A stretch of 8,655 bases of DNA from Candidatus Aenigmatarchaeota archaeon (GCA_030616125.1 JAUWXZ010000023.1:1-8655); one strand, 5' to 3'. Positions 1-4,711 are shown, numbered from the stretch's first letter. Program-made: numbers and translations. The notes: a model not told the origin generated them from the sequence alone.

Positions 1-122
1 CCTGTACTTTTAGAAATGTCTTCCCAAGCTAGTATTTTCCTTTCTGCTAGTTCATCTAGAATACACTCTTCTTTTTCATATTCTCTTAACATGTGATCTG
101 CTTGCATTGCTTCTGAAACCAT
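1..122 (-). CDS. Unrecognised protein, N-terminal 40 residues (runs off left edge)
   Basis: An open frame on the minus strand begins with ATG at 122-120 and stays open to the window edge. It encodes about 40 residues beginning MVSEAMQADHMLREYEKEE, a charged, Glu/Lys-rich and probably helical N-terminus; the last visible residues read AWEDISKSTG. I do not recognise the family and nothing visible gives a function. The gene starts 58 bp after the tRNA-Cys on the same strand. An A+T-rich box (ACTTTAAG, near 157-167) lies about 35-45 bp upstream of the ATG and could be its own promoter. There is no clear Shine-Dalgarno; the bases before the ATG are T-rich. The start is the only ATG that extends the frame upstream, but the shortness of the visible part keeps confidence modest. 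Confidence 0.55.
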   Translation of the reverse strand, partial: MVSEAMQADHMLREYEKEECILDELAERKILAWEDISKST

Positions 123-179
123 AAAACAATAGAAAAAAACAATGGTAAAACAAAAACTTAAAGTTAACTATAGAGAAGA

Positions 180-269
180 AGCAGGCGAGGAGATTTGAAC
201 TCCTATACGTCGGTCTGCATTCGGGATATTTATCTAGCCGACTGCCTAACCGGATTCGGCCACGCCTGC
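180..269 (-). tRNA. tRNA-Cys(GCA) with a 17-nt intron
   Basis: The minus strand folds as a type I tRNA. A 7-bp acceptor pairs GCAGGCG with CGCCTGC. The D arm pairs GCC with GGC around a GG-containing loop. The anticodon stem is GTCGG/CCGAC, the variable loop has 4 nt (GTAT), and the T arm is AGGAG-TTCAAAT-CTCCT. The base at the discriminator position is U73, the hallmark of tRNA-Cys, and no CCA is encoded. The anticodon loop is 24 nt instead of 7; removing 17 nt leaves CTGCAGA, with anticodon GCA and the same loop as other archaeal tRNA-Cys. Reading the unspliced loop at face value would give AGA (Ser), which is excluded by the short variable loop and U73. A TATA-like box lies about 20 bp upstream. 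Confidence 0.93.
219..235 (-). other. Non-canonical tRNA-Cys intron with bulge-helix-bulge
   Basis: The intron reads AGATAAATATCCCGAAT on the minus strand. The precursor forms a bulge-helix-bulge: TCGG of the anticodon stem pairs with CCGA of the intron (4 bp), followed by 3-nt bulges CTA and ATG, with an inner GAT/ATC stem closing an AAAT loop. Archaeal splicing endonuclease cuts between the second and third bulge bases, giving CT|A and AT|G. Both cuts agree with each other and restore the GCA anticodon loop. The intron therefore lies after position 33, not at the usual 37/38. The outer helix is weak, a relaxed form typical of non-canonical introns. Confidence 0.85.
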
Positions 270-282
270 GTTTAACACTAAT

Positions 283-296
283 TATATTTTATAAAT
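283..296 (-). promoter_or_regulatory. TATA-like box for tRNA-Cys
   Basis: On the minus strand the sequence TTATAAAATATA lies about 15-27 bp upstream of the tRNA-Cys 5' end, the spacing expected for an archaeal TATA box. It sits immediately beyond the stop codon of the upstream zinc-ribbon gene, so the tRNA probably has its own promoter. Confidence 0.55.
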
Positions 297-548
297 TTAT
301 CTTTGTTTTCTCTTCTTTTTTATTTCTGTTCTTAAGTTGGTGACCCTGATCAAATAATTACATTTAGAACATCTGAGACTAAAGGGTTTTTTCCATATTA
401 GTTTTTTGCTTTCTGTATGTAAACATTCGGGGCAGGTATAATCTACCTGAGCTTCAGGTTCTTCCTTTAACTTTAAAACTCTAATTCTTCCCTTTTCTTG
501 ACCTAGAGAATTTTTCAAAATGCGAGTAGTAATATACTCGATAGGCAT
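297..548 (-). CDS. Small zinc-ribbon protein, hypothetical
   Basis: An 83-residue basic protein. Residues 37-70 hold a four-cysteine zinc ribbon (C39-x2-C42 and C60-x2-C63, separated by 17 residues), and the last dozen residues are Lys/Arg-rich (KKKRKQR). The N-terminal 30 residues have no Cys and look like a short beta/helical segment. The layout (one zinc ribbon, basic tail, position 46 bp downstream of eL40 on the same strand) suggests an RNA- or ribosome-associated protein, but this is inference; I do not recognise a named family. The ATG at 548 is preceded by GTGAT four bases away, a usable Shine-Dalgarno, and by an A+T box near 583-592. All four cysteines are intact and the length suggests a complete gene. 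Confidence 0.85.
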   Translation of the reverse strand: MPIEYITTRILKNSLGQEKGRIRVLKLKEEPEAQVDYTCPECLHTESKKLIWKKPFSLRCSKCNYLIRVTNLRTEIKKKRKQR

Positions 549-582
549 GAAATCACTCTTTAATTTAACTTAAGAAAAAAAA

Positions 583-592
583 CTTAAATAAA
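583..592 (-). promoter_or_regulatory. TATA-like box upstream of zinc-ribbon gene
   Basis: TTTATTTAAG on the minus strand lies about 35-44 bp upstream of the zinc-ribbon ATG, just downstream of the eL40 stop. With the GTGAT ribosome site before the ATG it could drive that gene on its own, although read-through from eL40 is equally possible. Confidence 0.35.
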
Positions 593-594
593 GC

Positions 595-765
595 TTATAT
601 TAATCTGCGTTTTGGACGAAGATCATGGGAACCACACTTTCTACACTTAATCTTCCCCTTTCTTACTTTAGCTGGATCTGCTCTAATTTTAGATTTACAA
701 ACTTTGCAAACATAAACTCTGTAAAAAAGTCTTTGCATGGCTTCTGGAAACATTTTCTTCGGCAT
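595..765 (-). CDS. rpl40e: 50S ribosomal protein eL40 (L40e)
   Basis: A 56-residue zinc-binding protein of the large ribosomal subunit. It carries the family's opening FPEA motif (residues 6-9), a zinc ribbon C20-x2-C23 and C41-x2-C44, and the basic C-terminal CGSHDLRPKRR block. Archaeal eL40 proteins are about 50 residues and lack the ubiquitin fusion of eukaryotes, so this is full length. The ATG at 765 gives the expected MPKKMFPEA start, and GTTGAT sits just upstream. A TATA-like box at about 788-797 is 23-32 bp upstream of the ATG. The gene is divergent from the DUF99-to-PCNA operon, with about 98 bp between the two starts. Confidence 0.95.
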   Translation of the reverse strand: MPKKMFPEAMQRLFYRVYVCKVCKSKIRADPAKVRKGKIKCRKCGSHDLRPKRRLI

Positions 766-787
766 AAAATCAACTTATGAGTATATA

Positions 788-797
788 CTTTTAAATA
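788..797 (-). promoter_or_regulatory. TATA-like box for eL40
   Basis: TATTTAAAAG on the minus strand lies 23-32 bp upstream of the eL40 ATG. The spacing implies a very short leader. It forms one half of the divergent promoter region between eL40 and the DUF99-to-PCNA operon. Confidence 0.5.
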
Positions 798-822
798 TTT
801 CAAAAAATCACCCAAAAAAACT

Positions 823-832
823 AATTTAAATA
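823..832 (+). promoter_or_regulatory. TATA-like box for the DUF99-to-PCNA operon
   Basis: AATTTAAATA lies about 32-41 bp upstream of the ATG at 864. It is the only clear TATA-like element before a run of five overlapping plus-strand genes, so it probably drives all of them. Confidence 0.45.
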
Positions 833-863
833 CTATTAACCACAATTTCTTTTCTTGAATAAA

Positions 864-1443
864 ATGTTAAAATCTGAGATTAGAATTCTTGGTTTTGATG
901 ACGGTCCTTTTGAGAAAAAGGGATAAAGCTGTACCAGTGATTGGAGTTGTTTTTCGTGGTGGAAAATTTCTGGATGGAATTTTAAGAACAGATGTAAAGG
1001 TTGACGGTTTAGACTCCACAGAAAAAATAATAAAGCTTATTAATGCCAGCAGACATAAACAACAGTTAAAAGTGGTAATGTTTGATGGTATCACATTTGG
1101 AGGTTTTAATATTTTAGATGCTAAAAAAATTCATGAAAAAACAAAATTGCCAGTAATTATAATAAATAGAAAACATCCAAATTTGGAAGATGTAAATAAT
1201 GCTCTGAAAAATTTTAAAGATTTTAAAAAAAGATGGAAAATAATTTTAAAAGCAGGGAAAATTAAGGAATGTAAAATAAAAAATAATAAAAAAGTACATT
1301 ATCAATCCATTGGTTTAGAAGATGATGAAACAGAAGAAATAATAAGATTGAGTTCGACTCATAGCTATATCCCAGAGGCTTTAAGAGTTGCCCATTTAAT
1401 TGCTACCGGAGTTGTAAAGGGAGAAAGTGGTGGAAGAGCTTGA
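864..1443 (+). CDS. DUF99 / UPF0215 (endonuclease dU-like) protein, apparent frameshift
   Basis: The archaeal DUF99 family (Pfam PF01949, 'Endo_dU') is related in fold to endonuclease V and is predicted to act on damaged DNA. The long frame (from 889) carries family blocks: VIGVVFRGG, FLDGILRTDVKVDGLDSTEK, VMFDGITFGGFN and LPVIIINRKHP. The N-terminal hallmark SEIRILGFDDGPFEKK, with the conserved acidic pair, lies in a different frame that starts at ATG 864 and hits TAA at 924. The two frames join if one base is dropped in the tract at 915-922 (five A then three G), giving an intact protein of about 192 residues of normal family length. A start at TTG 889 would replace the hallmark with unrelated residues. 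The shift may be a sequencing error, a real mutation or recoding. The stop overlaps the next gene's TTG start. Confidence 0.85.
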
Positions 1444-2093
1444 AAATTAGAACAAAATTGAATGAATTTTTAAACAGTTGGGCTGGGATTGTTAGTTTTA
1501 TTTTAATCGCAATATTAATTTTGTACTTTCTTATAAAAACAAGAAGTGTGGCTCTTTATTCAATAGTCGTAATTAGTATACCAATTTTCTACTACTTCAA
1601 AAAACAAGATGTTTTACCCTATATCTACGGTGGAATATTCCTTGCATTTTTAGTACATTTGTTCCTGGGAATTATTTTTTCGACAAGTTCACCAGTGGTA
1701 GCTGTTGTTAGTTCTTCTATGGAGCACGATCAAGCTGAAATCACACATTATAGTTGGTTAGAAAAAAATTTTGGTTATAACAGAACTTATATAGATTCAT
1801 GGCCCTTTTCCGATGGTTTTTCTATGGGAGATATACCAATTGTCAGAAATTCAAATGACTACAAAATGGGAGATATAATAGTTTACGATGCTGGACAAAC
1901 AGCTCCAATCATCCACAGAATTATAAAAATAAATCTGGACGGGACTTATCAAACAAAAGGAGATAATAACCTTAACCAAAATTCATACGAATTTTCAGTA
2001 AAAAGGGGACAAATCCGTGGAAAGGTAATCTTTATAATTCCAAAACTTGGATATTTTAAGATAATGGCAACTAAAATTTTTGGTGTATTTTGA
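1440..2093 (+). CDS. Type I signal peptidase (S26B, archaeal/ER type)
   Basis: This membrane protease removes signal peptides from exported proteins. The catalytic serine is in SSSMEH (S93), the histidine in IIHRI (H159), and the acidic box is GDNN (D175), which is the Ser/His arrangement of archaeal and ER Sec11-type enzymes rather than the bacterial Ser/Lys dyad. Three hydrophobic segments precede the catalytic domain, at about residues 14-32, 37-53 and 59-81; many family members have only one N-terminal anchor. The C-terminus ends with a shorter hydrophobic stretch (KVIFIIPKLGYF). The length is 217 residues. The TTG start at 1440 overlaps the preceding TGA, so translation is probably coupled; GTGGTGG upstream may help initiation. 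Confidence 0.93.
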   Translation: MKIRTKLNEFLNSWAGIVSFILIAILILYFLIKTRSVALYSIVVISIPIFYYFKKQDVLPYIYGGIFLAFLVHLFLGIIFSTSSPVVAVVSSSMEHDQAEITHYSWLEKNFGYNRTYIDSWPFSDGFSMGDIPIVRNSNDYKMGDIIVYDAGQTAPIIHRIIKINLDGTYQTKGDNNLNQNSYEFSVKRGQIRGKVIFIIPKLGYFKIMATKIFGVF

Positions 2094-2095
2094 TG

Positions 2096-2425
2096 ATGAG
2101 ATTCTGTCCAAAATGTGGAAATTTGTTAATAGCAAAAAAGAAAAGAAAAAATGTTTATTTGGTTTGTAGAAAATGTCACAGAGAATATAAAATGAAAGGT
2201 GAAAAACTAACAATTTCTGAAGCCTTGCATGAAGCAAAAAAAGGCGTTGTCTTTATGGGTAAGGGTGAAGAAATAGCTGAACTACCAAAAACAAAAATTA
2301 TTTGCCCCGAATGTGAAAATACTGAGGCATACTGGTGGATGCAACAAACCAGGTCTGCAGATGAACCTCCTACTTTGTTTTTCAAGTGTATAAAATGTGG
2401 ATACAGTTGGCGCTCCTATGGTTAA
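2096..2425 (+). CDS. tfs: Transcription factor S (TFS, TFIIS-like cleavage factor)
   Basis: TFS rescues backtracked RNA polymerase by stimulating transcript cleavage. The 109-residue protein has two zinc ribbons. The N-terminal one is C4-x2-C7 with C24-x2-C27 (MRFCPKCGNLL is the usual family start). The C-terminal one is C70-x2-C73 with C98-x2-C101. The catalytic hairpin is intact: QTRSADEPPT with D89 and E90, followed by FFKCIKCGYSWR. This argues for an active cleavage factor rather than an inhibitory paralog lacking the acidic pair. ATG at 2093 would add one Met and overlap the signal peptidase stop; I chose 2096 because it matches the canonical N-terminus. It shares an operon with PCNA. 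Confidence 0.96.
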   Translation: MRFCPKCGNLLIAKKKRKNVYLVCRKCHREYKMKGEKLTISEALHEAKKGVVFMGKGEEIAELPKTKIICPECENTEAYWWMQQTRSADEPPTLFFKCIKCGYSWRSYG

Positions 2426-2717
2426 CGAATATTACAAACCAAAAGTAATATCCGGAATAACAAAAAAAGATAATAAAATTTCTATAGTTGGTAAAATTTT
2501 AGATACAAAAGAAAATTCTTTTATCCTTGAAGATCCTACTGGAAAAACAGAAGTGTTTTTTGATGGAAAAGTCGAAAAAAACAAAATAGTAAGAGTTTTT
2601 TGTTCTTTGGTTGAAGGAAAATTAAGATCAGATCTAATTCAAAATCTAGAAGGTTTGGATTCGAGTTTATTTAAAAAGATTCAAGAACTATATTATAAGG
2701 CGAGGATAAATGTTTAA
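2418..2717 (+). CDS. Small OB-fold-like protein, hypothetical
   Basis: A 99-residue protein overlapping TFS by 8 bp and PCNA by 8 bp. Residues 18-70 have the alternating strand pattern of an OB fold: KISIVGKILDTKENSFILED, a turn at DPTGK, TEVFFDGKV, then KIVRVFCSLVEGKL. A C-terminal helix follows (about 82-95). OB folds of this size usually bind single-stranded nucleic acid or mediate protein contacts. Its place between a transcription factor and the sliding clamp suggests a replication or repair accessory, possibly RPA-like, but that is inference. The family is not recognised by name. ATG 2418 is preferred over GTG 2397, which would lengthen the overlap with TFS and add residues outside the domain. 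Confidence 0.85.
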   Translation: MVNEYYKPKVISGITKKDNKISIVGKILDTKENSFILEDPTGKTEVFFDGKVEKNKIVRVFCSLVEGKLRSDLIQNLEGLDSSLFKKIQELYYKARINV

Positions 2718-3462
2718 AGCAAGTCTAAATGAAATTGGTTTATTAAGAGATCCTCTTTCTTCTATCGCTGAAATTATTGATGAAGGTATTTTTAAAATCT
2801 CAAAAAATGGAATAGTTCTAATTGCAGCTGATCGTGCTATGGTTGCAGTAGTTAATTTTAATTTATCTGCTAAAGCATTTGAAAAATATGATCTGGATAA
2901 AGATCAAGCTATTGGACTGAATATTATAAACTTACTTTCGGTTTTGAAAAGAGCTGGAACAAAAGATAAAATCACACTCAATTTACAAGATGCAAAATTA
3001 GAACTCATTATAGAAAATTCTTCAAAAAGAAAATTTGTTGTTCCTTTGCTGGATATAAGCCAGGAAGAAATTCCTCCTGTAGATCAATTAGAATTCACAA
3101 CCACGTCTGAAGTAAGATCTGATGTTCTACAATCTGGAATAGAAGATGCAGAGCTGGTTGCTGATGCCATTTTATTTGAAACTTCTCCTTCTAAATTTGT
3201 GATGAAGGCAGAAGGAGATATAAGCCGAACTGAATTAGAATTGGAAAAGGGAAATGAGGCTTTGATAAATTTGAAAAGTGAGGAAGAAGTAAAATCAAGA
3301 TATCCTTTAGACTATCTGAAAAAAATGATTAAAACAGCTAAGATTGCAGATTCTGTTTCTATTGCATTCGGAAAAGATTATCCAATGAAGCTTGAATTTA
3401 AAGCTGGAGATAAGGTTTCTTTATCATTCATCCTAGCTCCTAGAGTTGCAGAAAGCGAGTAG
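2710..3462 (+). CDS. pcn: DNA polymerase sliding clamp (PCNA)
   Basis: PCNA forms a trimeric ring that tethers replicative polymerase, FEN1, ligase and other factors to DNA. The 250-residue length is typical. The N-terminal domain includes the segment GIVLIAADRAMVAVVNF. The interdomain connecting loop falls near residues 114-132 (VPLLDISQEEIPPVDQLEF), and the C-terminus has the clamp signature YPMKLEF with a tail LAPRVAESE that normally contributes to the partner-binding pocket. The ATG at 2710 follows GGCGAGGAT, a good ribosome site, and overlaps the OB-fold gene's stop by 8 bp. It is the last gene of the operon. Only 10 bp separate its TAG from the stop of the convergent UPF0251 gene. Confidence 0.97.
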   Translation: MFKASLNEIGLLRDPLSSIAEIIDEGIFKISKNGIVLIAADRAMVAVVNFNLSAKAFEKYDLDKDQAIGLNIINLLSVLKRAGTKDKITLNLQDAKLELIIENSSKRKFVVPLLDISQEEIPPVDQLEFTTTSEVRSDVLQSGIEDAELVADAILFETSPSKFVMKAEGDISRTELELEKGNEALINLKSEEEVKSRYPLDYLKKMIKTAKIADSVSIAFGKDYPMKLEFKAGDKVSLSFILAPRVAESE

Positions 3463-3472
3463 CAATTTAAAT

Positions 3473-3799
3473 TTATACTTTTTCTATTACACCCTTTGGA
3501 GAAATAACCAAAGGTCTTGATTCTGTTAAAACTAAAGTAACTTTTTTCCTTGCGTTCTGCAATAATCTCCATACTGTACCACGAGAAGTTTTCATTCTTT
3601 TTGCCACTTCCTCTTGCGTCAATCCTTCTAAATCTGTAAGTCTTAAGACTTCATATTCAGGATAAATTAATTCTACTGGTTGGGGATTTAAACAAGGGCT
3701 TGGCATAAATTCTTTTATTCGTGGTGTGGACGATAAATACAGATAACCAAATGGTCTTCCTGGACCTCCTCTTCTCCAACCCCATCTCCATCTTGGCAT
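3473..3799 (-). CDS. UPF0251 / DUF134 helix-turn-helix regulator
   Basis: A 108-residue predicted DNA-binding protein of the UPF0251 family (PF02001), which is often encoded beside DNMO (NifB/NifX-like) genes. Residues about 50-86 hold a sigma-70-region-4-like helix-turn-helix: LRLTDLEGLTQEEVAKRMK, TSRGTVWRLL, then a basic helix. The N-terminus is unusually Trp/Arg/Gly-rich (PRWRWGWRRGGPGRP, residues 2-16), where relatives usually have a short basic, Cys-containing stretch; only one cysteine (C36) remains. The ATG at 3799 is supported by a TATA-like box centred 28 bp upstream, implying a leaderless mRNA; the longer frame from 3844 would start upstream of that box. It is divergent from the DUF5320-DNMO-permease operon and is its likely regulator, and perhaps its own. 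Confidence 0.9.
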   Translation of the reverse strand: MPRWRWGWRRGGPGRPFGYLYLSSTPRIKEFMPSPCLNPQPVELIYPEYEVLRLTDLEGLTQEEVAKRMKTSRGTVWRLLQNARKKVTLVLTESRPLVISPKGVIEKV

Positions 3800-3821
3800 A
3801 CTAAATATATACCAACCGAAA

Positions 3822-3833
3822 GATTTAAATATT
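3822..3833 (-). promoter_or_regulatory. TATA-like box for the UPF0251 gene
   Basis: AATATTTAAATC on the minus strand is centred about 28 bp upstream of the ATG at 3799, the spacing of a leaderless archaeal transcript. It abuts the first TGCA-N3-GCAC site. Confidence 0.55.
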
Positions 3834-3844
3834 TGCATATGCAC
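3834..3844. promoter_or_regulatory. Candidate operator 1 (TGCA-N3-GCAC)
   Basis: TGCATATGCAC contains a perfect 10-bp palindrome (TGCATATGCA). The same TGCA-N3-GCAC pattern recurs 23 bp further right. The site lies between the TATA-like boxes of the two divergent transcripts. Assigning it to the UPF0251 regulator is inference. Confidence 0.45.
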
Positions 3845-3854
3845 ATAATTAATA
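3845..3854 (+). promoter_or_regulatory. TATA-like box for the DUF5320-DNMO operon
   Basis: ATAATTAATA lies between the two candidate operators, about 42-51 bp before the ATG at 3896. That leaves room for a short leader carrying the strong Shine-Dalgarno. It is A+T-rich like much of the region, so the call is tentative. Confidence 0.35.
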
Positions 3855-3856
3855 CG

Positions 3857-3867
3857 TGCAATAGCAC
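3857..3867. promoter_or_regulatory. Candidate operator 2 (TGCA-N3-GCAC)
   Basis: TGCAATAGCAC matches operator 1 at all eight fixed positions; with the preceding G it becomes GTGC-AATA-GCAC, an inverted repeat. It lies just downstream of the proposed plus-strand TATA box, where a bound protein would block transcription initiation. Confidence 0.45.
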
Positions 3868-3880
3868 AAAATTAAAAAAT

Positions 3881-3889
3881 AGGAGGTGA
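3881..3889 (+). promoter_or_regulatory. Strong Shine-Dalgarno before the DUF5320 gene
   Basis: AGGAGGTGA is a nearly complete match to the anti-Shine-Dalgarno end of 16S rRNA, six bases before the ATG at 3896. It fixes that start and is the strongest ribosome site I saw in the window, suggesting high expression of the Gly/Arg-rich protein. Confidence 0.85.
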
Positions 3890-3895
3890 ATAAAT

Positions 3896-4282
3896 ATGCC
3901 ATGGGGAGATAGAACAGGTCCTTGGGGACTGGGTCCTATGACTGGAAGAGCTGCAGGTTATTGCGCAGGATTCCCAGCACCAGGATTTATGAATCATTTA
4001 CCTGGAAGGTTTGGATGGGGTAGAGGATTTGGTAGAGGCTTTGGCTTTGGAAGAGGCCATGGCTTTGGAAGAGGATTTGGTTGGAGACGTTGGATGTGGA
4101 ATTATCCTTCCTATCCAGTTCAACCAATAGTTCCGGTACAAATTCAACCGCAAATAACAAAGGAACAAGAACTTCAATATATGGAAACAGAAAGACAAGA
4201 AACTGAAGGAGAAATAAGCACACTTAAAGAGGATGTAAAAGAAATCCTCAAAAGAATTGAAGAATTAAAAAGAAAGAAATAA
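3896..4282 (+). CDS. DUF5320 Gly/Arg-rich protein with coiled coil
   Basis: A 128-residue protein in two parts. Residues 1-65 are Gly/Arg/Phe/Trp-rich and start with the DUF5320 signature (GDRTGPWGLGPMTGRAAGYC), followed by repeated GFGRG units. Residues about 88-128 are a charged helix with heptad-like spacing (coiled coil), ending EELKRKK. A Pro/Gln-rich linker (about 71-87) joins them. DUF5320 proteins are commonly encoded with DNMO proteins in anaerobic bacteria and archaea; their biochemical role is not established. The low-complexity cationic half could bind anionic material (nucleic acid or metal-sulfur polymer) or self-associate, while the helix could oligomerise; both are inference. 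There is a single Cys (C23). It is the first gene of the operon; the next starts 17 bp downstream. Confidence 0.9.
   Translation: MPWGDRTGPWGLGPMTGRAAGYCAGFPAPGFMNHLPGRFGWGRGFGRGFGFGRGHGFGRGFGWRRWMWNYPSYPVQPIVPVQIQPQITKEQELQYMETERQETEGEISTLKEDVKEILKRIEELKRKK
4023..4080 (+). repeat. Short in-frame repeats encoding GFGRG units
   Basis: The 14-mer GGCTTTGGAAGAGG occurs at 4043 and 4061 (18-nt period, six codons), flanked by diverged copies such as GGATTTGGTAGAGG. The DNA-level identity points to recent slippage-type expansion within the DUF5320 gene. Confidence 0.75.
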
Positions 4283-4299
4283 AAATAATAGGTGATTAA

Positions 4300-4710
4300 G
4301 TGAAAATAGCTATATCAGCTACAGATAGTAATCTAGATGCTATGGTCGATCCGAGATTTGGTAGATCCGCATACTTCGTGATTGCAGAAGTAGAAGGGGG
4401 TGAAATAAAAAGCTCGGAATCAATAAAAAATCCAGGTGTTAGTGCAATGGGTGGTGCTGGAATTCAAGCAGCACAAATTATAGCGAATAAAGAAGTAGAA
4501 GTTGTGATTACTGGAAATATTGGACCTAATGCATTTAATGTTCTGATTTCAACTAAAATAAAAATCGTTACTGGTATTGCTGGGGTTACAGTAAAAAACG
4601 CTGTTCAAAAATATTTGAGAGGGGAGTTAAAAGAAACATCAACTCCTACTGGTTTTGGACCTGGTAGAGGCATGGGACCAGGGATGGGTAGAGGTAGAAA
4701 ATGGCAATAA
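4300..4710 (+). CDS. DNMO (NifB/NifX-like) protein with Gly/Arg-rich tail
   Basis: A 136-residue member of the dinitrogenase iron-molybdenum cofactor biosynthesis superfamily (PF02579), whose members bind Fe-S or Fe-Mo precursor clusters. Family blocks are MKIAISATD at the N-terminus, DPRFGRSAYF (17-26), GGAGIQAAQ (51-59), TGNIGPNAF (71-79) and a final helix AVQKYLRGEL (101-110). The domain is followed by a tail, GFGPGRGMGPGMGRGRKWQ (118-136). The protein has no Cys and no His, so any metal binding would have to use other groups or electrostatics. A cationic Gly-rich tail on a DNMO domain recalls IssA of Pyrococcus furiosus, an iron-sulfur storage protein; the equivalence is inference. GTG at 4300 follows GGTGATTAA, the same Shine-Dalgarno spacing seen at 6037. 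Confidence 0.93.
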   Translation: MKIAISATDSNLDAMVDPRFGRSAYFVIAEVEGGEIKSSESIKNPGVSAMGGAGIQAAQIIANKEVEVVITGNIGPNAFNVLISTKIKIVTGIAGVTVKNAVQKYLRGELKETSTPTGFGPGRGMGPGMGRGRKWQ

Positions 4711-4711
4711 T

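Noticed and set aside
219..240. tRNA read as Ser(AGA) with an intron at the usual 37/38 position
   Set aside because: Serine tRNAs have a long variable arm and G73; this one has a 4-nt variable loop and U73, and the alternative splice restores tRNA-Cys(GCA).
663..845. A 60-residue frame overlapping the eL40 gene
   Set aside because: It overlaps a clear ribosomal protein gene and has no recognisable motif.
889..1443. A DUF99 protein starting at TTG 889 as an intact gene
   Set aside because: That start replaces the conserved SEIRILGFDDGPF segment, which is present in the neighbouring frame, with residues unlike the family. A frameshift is the better reading.
3800..3844. Upstream start (3844) for the UPF0251 gene
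   Set aside because: It would place the coding region across the TATA-like box and first operator; the family usually begins MPR, as at 3799.
3896..4282. Antisense and alternate-frame reading frames across the DUF5320 gene
   Set aside because: They arise from the low-complexity Gly/Arg repeats and show no independent motif.
4655..4711. Upstream start for the first permease half
   Set aside because: It would add about 19 polar residues encoded in an alternate frame of the DNMO Gly/Arg tail; the ATG at 4712 follows the DNMO stop directly.
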